DNA from: Acinetobacter boissieri
GTDB lineage: Bacteria > Pseudomonadota > Gammaproteobacteria > Pseudomonadales > Moraxellaceae
Direction of reading: 5' to 3'
NCBI RefSeq assembly: GCF_900096955.1
Contig: NZ_FMYL01000007.1
Coordinates: 1 to 64,000 of the forward strand
DNA length: 64,000 nt
Shown one piece after another: positions 57,557 through 64,000 of this stretch (its first letter is position 1; each line of letters begins with the position of its first letter). The position numbers and the translations under genes were made by a program. The notes under the pieces were generated by a model. It was given only the letters and a program-made list of their open reading frames with translations. It was not told where the DNA came from and searched no databases.

Positions 57557-59152
57557 ATGCTCATATATATTATTCCATGTATCATTTTACTGGCCGTTGC
57601 TCTATTTCTTAAAAAGCGAGAGCAAGCGAATAAAGACGATAGTGCTGACAACAAAAGTAGAAAGGTGAAAGAAAAACCTTCAAAAGTAAAAAAAGAAACA
57701 GTAAAAACAGCAGAAGTTACAGAAAAAACGCCTGTAGACGATGTGACTCAAATCACTAAAAAACAACAGGAAAACTTCAGTGCGACATTTGCTAAAATTC
57801 AAGCATTAATTGATGCTAAAAACTTTTCTGTCGCTGAAGCACAAATTAACCAAGAGCTCAATAAAAACCCTGAACAACATCAGCTTTACCTTTTGCTTGC
57901 TCAAGTTTACCGCGAACAAGATGATGAAATTGCAACGAAACAACTTATAGGGCACCTTAAACAGCTAAAACTTTTTGATATTGTCGAAAATATTGAAAAT
58001 GAATATGCTGCTGCCCAACGTCAGAAAAAAGAAGAGGCTGAAAAACGTATTGCTTTAGCAGCTGCGACTGCTACCGTAGCAACCACTGCGTTAAACAATG
58101 ATGAGCCTACGACTGCAAAAGAGAATAAAGCCTCTGAAGCTGAACATACTACTCAGACTACTAAAGAAACAACTCAAGATACTCAACAGCATGTCGAATC
58201 AACAATAAATCTAGAAGAAAAAGAACCGACGACACATCATCAGGTGAATGAAACGATTTCTCAAGATGATGTAAAAAATCAACAGAACGAAACAAATTCG
58301 GAAAAAGATTTTAGTGCGCTAGAATTTTATACCACAGATGAAGAGCATGAAAAATCAAGTCCTACAACAAATGAAGTAGAGCATCAAAACCATTCTCAAC
58401 CCTCTGTATCAGATCAAACACCTGAAAAAACGCACGAGATAAAAACATCCCAAACAGATTCAGTACAGAATCATGAAACAGACTTAGCTGATTTTGAATT
58501 TTCTGCTAATCTTTCAAATGAAGAAGTAGATTACACACCAAAACCCACTCAAGCTAAAACTCAAGATCTAGACTTAGATTTCAATTTTAATGAAGAACAT
58601 ACAGAGACTAAACCCGTCGTACAAGATTCACAAGATGGGACGCATTTAGACTTTGTTTTAGAACCAGAAACTCAAACAAATAAGCCAACACAGCATACAG
58701 ATGAAACGACTGATACCGAGTCAAATCGTTCATTTAACTACAGCACACAAAGCAGATCAGTAGGAACACTTGAATCGATTCAACTCGATACAATGCCTGT
58801 ATTCGATGATTCAGCAGCTTCACACCATGCTCAAGAAAAACCTGTCGAAAAACCGGATACAGATATTCCTCTGGACTTTACTTTTGAACCAGAAGTACAT
58901 GAAACAGTACCGTCTATCACACCTGTGCCCGATCAAATTATTGAAGAAAGTGCTTCTACAGACGTGTTGCTAAATCAATTTGATGAATTAAAACACCTAG
59001 ACGAAGCAAAGCTAAATATTGATTTAGCCACAGAATATGTCACGATTGGCGAATATGAGCGTGCACAACAACTTTTATCTGCATCACATATTGAATTTTC
59101 AGAAACACAGAAAGTCAAAGTAGAACAGCTATTAAATAAAATGGCATCTTAA
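57557..59152 (+). CDS. fimV: FimV C-terminal half (membrane anchor and cytoplasmic part)
   Basis: A 531-residue protein that opens with a transmembrane helix (LIYIIPCIILLAVALFL), then a basic stretch, a TPR-like segment (about 75-145), a long acidic Glu/Asp/Thr-rich linker, and a C-terminal FimV-like domain (LDEAKLNIDLATEYVTIGEY, then ERAQQLL). The linker carries about five copies of a short acidic LDFxFEPE-like motif. It has its own ATG at 57557 with AAGG upstream. The 60-bp gap from the first half holds no frame that joins them, so this looks like two genes and not a simple frameshift. Confidence 0.75.
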   Translation: MLIYIIPCIILLAVALFLKKREQANKDDSADNKSRKVKEKPSKVKKETVKTAEVTEKTPVDDVTQITKKQQENFSATFAKIQALIDAKNFSVAEAQINQELNKNPEQHQLYLLLAQVYREQDDEIATKQLIGHLKQLKLFDIVENIENEYAAAQRQKKEEAEKRIALAAATATVATTALNNDEPTTAKENKASEAEHTTQTTKETTQDTQQHVESTINLEEKEPTTHHQVNETISQDDVKNQQNETNSEKDFSALEFYTTDEEHEKSSPTTNEVEHQNHSQPSVSDQTPEKTHEIKTSQTDSVQNHETDLADFEFSANLSNEEVDYTPKPTQAKTQDLDLDFNFNEEHTETKPVVQDSQDGTHLDFVLEPETQTNKPTQHTDETTDTESNRSFNYSTQSRSVGTLESIQLDTMPVFDDSAASHHAQEKPVEKPDTDIPLDFTFEPEVHETVPSITPVPDQIIEESASTDVLLNQFDELKHLDEAKLNIDLATEYVTIGEYERAQQLLSASHIEFSETQKVKVEQLLNKMAS

Positions 59153-59198
59153 CGCAGTTCGTTTTATCATAGACTTTTGCTCATGATTACATTGTCTT

Positions 59199-60173
59199 AT
59201 GTCAAAAGTTGCTGTCATTTATATGGGTGGAACATTCGGCTGTGTCGGATCTCCACTCAGTCCAATGTCTCATTGCCAGTTCCTGCCTAAACTTCATGCA
59301 ATAATTCATCCTCATCTTACAGATGTTGACTGCTACCCTGCACCAGATATTATTGATAGCAGTGCATGTACAGCCAAAACATGGTTACGCTTGATTCAAT
59401 TTATTCAGCAATTAAAGCAAACTCAGCACATTCAAAAATTTATTATTATTCATGGTACAGATACTTTAAGCTACGCAAGCGCAGTACTTTCCCATTTTTT
59501 AGCACAAAGTTGTACTGTCATTTTAACAGGCAGTCAGTACCCTTTACTCAACATTGAAGGTACTGAAGTACGTGTTGAGACAGATGCTTTGAATAACTTG
59601 CATCATGCAATCGATCATATATCTCAAGTGTCTACAGGAGTACACTTAAGCTTTGATGGTCAGTTGTATCATGGTCATAGTGTTATTAAGTATCATACAA
59701 CTGCACTAGATGCGTTTAGAGGTATTTCTAGTCAAGAATACATTCGCACTCCTCAAACAAGTTATACCGTCTCAGATACAGATATTTCTCGTGCACAAAC
59801 ACTCAACCTTATCAACTTAATGTTCCAACCTACAGAACAAGAACAATTCAGTAATTTTCTAAATCTTATAAGTACACAGGCCCCTGACTTTTTAATTTTA
59901 CAGGGCTTCGGTACAGGCAATATTGCAACGAATGCTCAGATTGTTCAGCAACTTAAACAACTACAGCAACAAGGCTGTTTAGCCGTACTGACCACGCAAG
60001 TTACCTTTGGTTGTATAGACCAACGATATGCCATTAGTCAGTGGGTCAAAGATGCAGATATTCTCGTATCAGATTGTATTGGCCATGCCGATTTATATGC
60101 CAAAATTTTAAAATTATACTTAACATATCAGCACATCAGCCAATATCAACAACACTGGGCTGACGCAACATAG
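59199..60173 (+). CDS. Asparaginase (type I-like, cytosolic)
   Basis: Hydrolyses L-asparagine to aspartate and ammonia. The 324-residue protein has the first catalytic threonine in YMGGTFG (T12) and the second in IIHGTDTLSY (T87, D88). There is no signal peptide, so it is cytosolic. It lies 46 bp after the fimV C-terminal half and 12 bp before truA, a position where most relatives have nothing. The start is ATG 59199; the ribosome-binding site is weak. Confidence 0.88.
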   Translation: MSKVAVIYMGGTFGCVGSPLSPMSHCQFLPKLHAIIHPHLTDVDCYPAPDIIDSSACTAKTWLRLIQFIQQLKQTQHIQKFIIIHGTDTLSYASAVLSHFLAQSCTVILTGSQYPLLNIEGTEVRVETDALNNLHHAIDHISQVSTGVHLSFDGQLYHGHSVIKYHTTALDAFRGISSQEYIRTPQTSYTVSDTDISRAQTLNLINLMFQPTEQEQFSNFLNLISTQAPDFLILQGFGTGNIATNAQIVQQLKQLQQQGCLAVLTTQVTFGCIDQRYAISQWVKDADILVSDCIGHADLYAKILKLYLTYQHISQYQQHWADAT

Positions 60174-60185
60174 TTTGAGGTTTAC

Positions 60186-60983
60186 ATGCAACGTTACGCC
60201 ATAGGCATAGAATATTGTGGTACACACTATCGAGGTTGGCAAACTCAGCAAGCAGGTGTGGTCAGTGTACAAGAAACGATTGAACAGGTACTGAGTAAAG
60301 TCGCAAACCACCCTGTCATGTTACATGGTGCAGGCCGTACAGATGCGGGCGTACATGCGACTAATATGGTTGCACACTTCGACAGCCCTGCCGAACGAAG
60401 TGACTATGGTTGGATTCGAGGAACAAATAGCCAACTACCTAAAGATATTTCCATACAATGGATTAAACGTGTCAGTAATGACTTTCATGCGCGCTTTAAA
60501 GCCAGTTCACGGCGTTATCGTTATGTGATTTATAATGCTGCTCAGCGTCCTGCTTTATTGTATAAACAAGTTACACATATACAGCCTCTTCTCGATTTTT
60601 TAGCCATGCAACAGGCAGCTAAAAAATTTGAAGGTACACATAACTTTGAAAGCTTTCGTGCTGCAGCATGTCAGTCAAATCAACCGGTCAGACATATTTC
60701 ACACTGTAAACTCAGTCAGCATGGGCCATTTATGGTCTTAGACATTCAAGCAGATGGGTTTTTACATCACATGGTTAGAAATATTGTCGGTTGTTTATTA
60801 GATATTGGACAACACGTACATAATGAAGCACATATTGACACCATTTTTGCAGCACAAGACCGTAAAGCAGCAGGTATGACTGCACCTGCTGATGGCTTAT
60901 ATTTTATTCAAGCAGGCTATGATGAGATTTTTAATCTACCTCAAGTGACGCTTGGACCACAGTGGTTAAATTGGCCAACGTAA
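60186..60983 (+). CDS. truA: tRNA pseudouridine(38-40) synthase TruA
   Basis: Makes pseudouridine at positions 38-40 of the tRNA anticodon arm. The catalytic aspartate D53 sits in GAGRTDAGVHA, with SSRRYRYVIYN and FLHHMVRNIVG also present. Length 265, as in the family. It follows asparaginase by 12 bp and starts at ATG 60186 after TTGAGG. Confidence 0.97.
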   Translation: MQRYAIGIEYCGTHYRGWQTQQAGVVSVQETIEQVLSKVANHPVMLHGAGRTDAGVHATNMVAHFDSPAERSDYGWIRGTNSQLPKDISIQWIKRVSNDFHARFKASSRRYRYVIYNAAQRPALLYKQVTHIQPLLDFLAMQQAAKKFEGTHNFESFRAAACQSNQPVRHISHCKLSQHGPFMVLDIQADGFLHHMVRNIVGCLLDIGQHVHNEAHIDTIFAAQDRKAAGMTAPADGLYFIQAGYDEIFNLPQVTLGPQWLNWPT

Positions 60984-61022
60984 ATACAATACTCATTTTA
61001 TAAATCGCAACCCGTTGCTTGC

Positions 61023-61051
61023 TTGTGTTCTTATTGTAATTTGTATATAAT
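61023..61051 (+). promoter_or_regulatory. Promoter of infA
   Basis: TTGTGT (61023-61028), a 17-bp spacer and TATAAT (61046-61051). The start of transcription would be near 61058, about 28 nt before the infA ATG. Confidence 0.7.
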
Positions 61052-61085
61052 TTGCGCCTTGTCATTTTATTCATTTAGGTAGGCT

Positions 61086-61307
61086 ATGGCCAATAAAGAG
61101 GAACTGATAGAGTTCGAAGGCGTTGTCACCGAGACGCTTCCTAATACTATGTTTCGCGTTCGTTTAGAAAATGGACATGAAGTGATTGCGCACATTTCTG
61201 GTAAAATGCGTAAGCACTATATCCGTATTTTAACTGGCGATAGCGTAAAGGTCGAAATGACGCCTTACGATTTAAGCAAAGGTCGTATCACTTACCGTGC
61301 ACGCTAG
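61086..61307 (+). CDS. infA: Translation initiation factor IF-1
   Basis: Binds the 30S A site during initiation. It is 73 residues: [20 protein letters not shown] and [20 protein letters not shown], an S1/OB fold. It follows the promoter at 61023 and ends at a strong terminator; it is monocistronic. Confidence 0.98.
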   Translation: MANKEELIEFEGVVTETLPNTMFRVRLENGHEVIAHISGKMRKHYIRILTGDSVKVEMTPYDLSKGRITYRAR

Positions 61308-61322
61308 TCATTAGTCGAAGCG

Positions 61323-61353
61323 AAAAAGCCACCTCTACAGCGTGGCTTTTTTT
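61323..61353. terminator. Terminator of infA, usable on both strands
   Basis: AAAAAGCCAC and GTGGCTTTTTTT pair around a nine-base loop. It separates infA from the convergent small membrane protein. Confidence 0.88.
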
Positions 61354-61365
61354 ACACGTTTTATT

Positions 61366-61686
61366 TTAAATATTTGATGTTTGCCAATTTGACTCTTTCG
61401 TATAAGAAAAAATAAGAAGCGCCAATAACGTACCAATAGGAAACCCAAGCAACAAAAAGCAGGCCAAAACTCTTGATAAGATTTTACCAAGCTGTGTACT
61501 CTTACGTACTTCATAGTACGCTTTCAAATGCAGTGCAATAAGAAATAGTAAAAAACAAATATAACCTATTGCCACCTTATCTAACGATTGATTTACACCA
61601 AATGAAAGCACAACAATCATCACAAACATAATGAGATAAAAAATACCCAACCCCAAATGAAAACCTGACAATTTTTTATTTAACAT
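61366..61686 (-). CDS. Small membrane protein of unknown function
   Basis: A 106-residue protein with three hydrophobic helices (GLGIFYLIMFVMIVVLSF, IGYICFLLFLIALHL, and VLACFLLLGFPIGTLLALL). I do not recognise the family. The frame is open 23 codons further upstream, across the leuB terminator. The ATG at 61686, nine bases after GGGGTG, lies after that terminator and is preferred. A separate promoter is implied. Confidence 0.65.
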   Translation of the reverse strand: MLNKKLSGFHLGLGIFYLIMFVMIVVLSFGVNQSLDKVAIGYICFLLFLIALHLKAYYEVRKSTQLGKILSRVLACFLLLGFPIGTLLALLIFSYTKESNWQTSNI

Positions 61687-61710
61687 CAAAATTACACCCC
61701 AAAAATAAAT

Positions 61711-61748
61711 AAAAAATGCATGGCTATACTTAAATATAGCCATGCATT
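61711..61748 (-). terminator. Terminator of the leu gene group
   Basis: AATGCATGGCTATA (61715-61728) and its exact complement (61735-61748) form a perfect 14-bp stem with a six-base loop. On the minus strand it is followed by TTTTTTATT. It lies 20 bp after the leuB stop. Confidence 0.88.
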
Positions 61749-61768
61749 GGTACACAAAAAAAATAGTC

Positions 61769-62845
61769 TTATAAAGCGTTTACAACAGCCTGACCCATCG
61801 CACGTGTGCCCACTTTAGTCATACCTTCAGACATAATGTCAGCAGTACGTAAACCTTGATCTAACACGTTGCCTACAGCTTGCTCAATAGCAACGGCTGC
61901 AGCTTCTTCTCTAAATGTATAACGAAGCATCATTGCTACAGATAAAATGGTTGCTAGTGGGTTCGCAACATCTTGCCCTGCAATATCCGGTGCTGAACCA
62001 TGACACGGCTCGTACATGCCTTTACCCTGCTCATCCAATGATGCTGATGGCAACATGCCGATAGAGCCTGTAAGCATTGCCGCTTCATCAGATAAAATAT
62101 CACCAAACAGATTACCCGTTACAATGACATCAAACTGTTTTGGTGCACGTACAAGTTGCATCGCTGCATTGTCTACATACATATGTGACAAATTAATCTC
62201 TGGATAATTGTCCTTTTGTACTTGAGTCACTGTTTGTTTCCAAAGTTCAGTCACTTCAAGTACATTGGCTTTATCTACCGAACATACTTTACCACCACGT
62301 AACTGCGCCATTTCGAAAGCAACTTTTGCAATACGCTTAATTTCAGATTCAGCATAAACGTCTGTGTTATAGCCTTGCTTTTCGCCATTTTCTAATTCAC
62401 GAATGCCACGAGGTTGACCAAAGTAAATACCACCTGTGAGTTCACGTACAATCAAAATATCTAAACCAGAAACGACTTCAGGCTTTAGACTCGATGCATC
62501 TGCCAGTTGAGGATACAAAATTGCTGGGCGTAAATTAGCAAATAAGTTCAGTTCACTTCTAATTTTAAGTAAACCACGCTCCGGACGAATCGAACGCTCA
62601 ATCGTATCCCATTTTGGGCCACCCACTGCCCCCAATAAAATTGCATCAGCCGCTTGCGCCTGCTGACTGGTCACTTCAGGATAAGGGCTACCATGCGCAT
62701 CAATTGCAGCACCGCCAAGTAAACCGTGTTGCCAAGTTAAACCTAAATCAAACTTTTGATTCACTTGGGCCAATACCGTTTCTGCCACTTTGACAATTTC
62801 AGGGCCAATACCATCGCCCGCTAAAATAAGAATTTGTTTTGACAT
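61769..62845 (-). CDS. leuB: 3-isopropylmalate dehydrogenase
   Basis: Oxidises and decarboxylates 3-isopropylmalate in leucine synthesis, with NAD. The 358-residue protein has [11 protein letters not shown] at the start, [16 protein letters not shown], the metal-binding [15 protein letters not shown], and the NAD-specific [20 protein letters not shown]. The frame opens six codons earlier; ATG 62845 gives the family start after GGA. It lies after a lipoprotein gene and leuD on the same strand. Confidence 0.97.
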   Translation of the reverse strand: MSKQILILAGDGIGPEIVKVAETVLAQVNQKFDLGLTWQHGLLGGAAIDAHGSPYPEVTSQQAQAADAILLGAVGGPKWDTIERSIRPERGLLKIRSELNLFANLRPAILYPQLADASSLKPEVVSGLDILIVRELTGGIYFGQPRGIRELENGEKQGYNTDVYAESEIKRIAKVAFEMAQLRGGKVCSVDKANVLEVTELWKQTVTQVQKDNYPEINLSHMYVDNAAMQLVRAPKQFDVIVTGNLFGDILSDEAAMLTGSIGMLPSASLDEQGKGMYEPCHGSAPDIAGQDVANPLATILSVAMMLRYTFREEAAAVAIEQAVGNVLDQGLRTADIMSEGMTKVGTRAMGQAVVNAL

Positions 62846-62882
62846 AGCATGTTCCACGATCATGTTTTATAAAATAAATTTA

Positions 62883-63464
62883 TTAGTTGTCTTTCAATGA
62901 TTTAAAGTCATTTTTTTGCTCTACAAATTCGCCTAAACCCGTTAAAACATTATAAGGTTTACAAAAACGGCGAATTACACGTTGCCCCTCTAAAAGTTTC
63001 ACACATAACGGGTCTGGTGTAGATAAGCTTAGCAAATTATTATCTCGTTTAATTCGATCTCTATACATACTAAATGTGTAGGTCTGATTTGCTTTAAACT
63101 GATGAATAACATTAATTTTTTCAGCACGATCTAGCGAAATTGGGTAAAACCGAATCACAATTTCTTGTTGTTGTGCAGGTATTGTTAAATACAAATGGTT
63201 TGATTCTAAAGTTGAGCTCAATTGCAATCGAACATAACCTTTTTGAATAGCGTCATAGTCAGCCAAATGCGTGTTTTCATTCACAATACGAACGTGATTC
63301 ACACGCTCAAACTCACATGTTTTTGCGCCATCACAAAAAATTTTCACAGTACTATTATTAGGTAACACTTGTTTTGAAACCAAATGCTTTGGTGTTGTTT
63401 GACATGCGCTGAAACTCAAGCAACACATGCCAATCATCATCATTTTAGCAATCACGTTTTTCAT
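62883..63464 (-). CDS. Putative lipoprotein between leuD and leuB
   Basis: A 193-residue protein with a lipoprotein-like signal (MKNVIAKMMMIGMCCLSFSA before C21). The body is beta-rich with YVRLQLSSTLESNHLYLTIP and a basic RIKRDNNLL. I do not recognise the family. It is in the minus-strand leu group, 37 bp before leuB and 85 bp after leuD. In Pseudomonas this spot may hold a methyltransferase gene, so it is a variable site. Confidence 0.7.
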   Translation of the reverse strand: MKNVIAKMMMIGMCCLSFSACQTTPKHLVSKQVLPNNSTVKIFCDGAKTCEFERVNHVRIVNENTHLADYDAIQKGYVRLQLSSTLESNHLYLTIPAQQQEIVIRFYPISLDRAEKINVIHQFKANQTYTFSMYRDRIKRDNNLLSLSTPDPLCVKLLEGQRVIRRFCKPYNVLTGLGEFVEQKNDFKSLKDN

Positions 63465-63549
63465 GGATTTAAGCCAACCTGACGGCGTATATTCAAAAGA
63501 TGACTTATATTAACAAGAGTTTGTTTAACACACCACGAATATCATGAGG

Positions 63550-64000
63550 TTAAGATGAAAGTGAATTAAAAATCCAAGGTTTACGTTTTTTAATTTCATC
63601 TTCATAAGCGTGTATAAGATCATCATCTTGTAAAGTTAAACCAATATCATCCAAACCATTCAGCAAACAATGTTTACGAAATGGATCAACTTCAAATTGA
63701 AATACTTCACCGCTTGTTAAACGAACTTCTTGCGATGCAAGATCAACAGTGATTGTATACCCTTCATTGGCTTGACAAGATTTAATAATAAAATCCACTT
63801 CATCTTCTGACAAAATCACGGGTAACATGCCATTTTTAAAACTATTGTTAAAAAAAATGTCTGCATAACTTGGTGCAATAACAGTACGAAAACCATATTC
63901 ATTGAGTGCCCAAGGCGCATGTTCACGGCTTGAACCACAACCAAAGTTTTTACGTGTCACTAAAATAGTTGCACCTTGATAACGTGCTTGGTTTAGCACA
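63550..64000 (-). CDS. leuD: 3-isopropylmalate dehydratase small subunit (partial)
   Basis: The C-terminal 149 residues of LeuD; the start lies beyond the window edge. LeuCD isomerises 2-isopropylmalate to 3-isopropylmalate. [18 protein letters not shown] and [17 protein letters not shown] are the small-subunit signature. It is followed on the same strand by the lipoprotein and leuB. Confidence 0.96.
   Translation of the reverse strand, partial: VLNQARYQGATILVTRKNFGCGSSREHAPWALNEYGFRTVIAPSYADIFFNNSFKNGMLPVILSEDEVDFIIKSCQANEGYTITVDLASQEVRLTSGEVFQFEVDPFRKHCLLNGLDDIGLTLQDDDLIHAYEDEIKKRKPWIFNSLSS

Overview
The window is a chromosomal segment of an AT-rich gammaproteobacterium, almost certainly Acinetobacter or a close Moraxellaceae relative. 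This rests on remembered protein sequences and on gene order, for example leuD-leuB-asd-fimV-truA, miaB-phoH-ybeY, and an unbroken S10-spc-alpha ribosomal block. No database search was run. Nearly all of the window is housekeeping sequence. There is no prophage, CRISPR array, integron, plasmid origin or recognisable defence island. The only mobile DNA is a pair of decayed insertion-sequence remnants.

Layout. Positions 1-7.1 kb hold a probable stringent-type promoter pointing out of the window, pssA, rlmJ, a 2OG-Fe(II) oxygenase, a helical protein, mdh, a catalytically dead RNase T2/I relative and the lytic transglycosylase slt. Positions 7.2-14.1 kb hold miaB-phoH-ybeY with an unknown gene in place of the usual corC, then a DUF3108 protein, xpt and a YihY/BrkB membrane protein. 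Positions 14.1-16.1 kb hold a fumarylacetoacetate-hydrolase-family enzyme, a YcxB-like protein, and a tRNA cluster (Ser-GCU followed by three identical Arg-ACG genes). Positions 16.3-21.9 kb hold rnr, prlC, yheV and the sdhE-ygfX pair. Positions 22.0-23.3 kb are the insertion-sequence graveyard.

Positions 23.3-37.1 kb hold the complete ribosomal cluster on the minus strand, rpsJ through rplQ with secY, rpmJ and rpoA. It has one strong promoter ahead of rpsJ, a terminator after rplQ, and RNA-structure candidates at each classical operon boundary: before rpsJ, rplN and rpsM. Positions 37.2-43.3 kb hold a glutamine-amidotransferase homologue, engB, purU, a TetR regulator, rpmB-rpmG and the YbaL-type cation/proton antiporter. 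Positions 43.3-51.8 kb form a minus-strand run (slyX, a NYN/PIN-like protein, topA, a putative metzincin protease, a UvrD/Rep helicase, an RRM protein, a DUF6586 protein and a small protein). Positions 51.8-61.3 kb run forward with uup, a tautomerase homologue, a lipid A acyltransferase, asd, a FimV encoded as two separate genes, an asparaginase, truA and infA. The right end (minus strand) holds leuB, a lipoprotein and the 3' part of leuD.

No clearly new multi-gene system was found. The most interesting signals are a long nested RNA hairpin between rpsQ and rplN, an RNase T2/I homologue without its catalytic residues, the two-gene FimV, two other family members lacking a key catalytic residue, a HExxHxxGxxD protein of unknown role, and a perfect palindrome between a TetR gene and rpmB.
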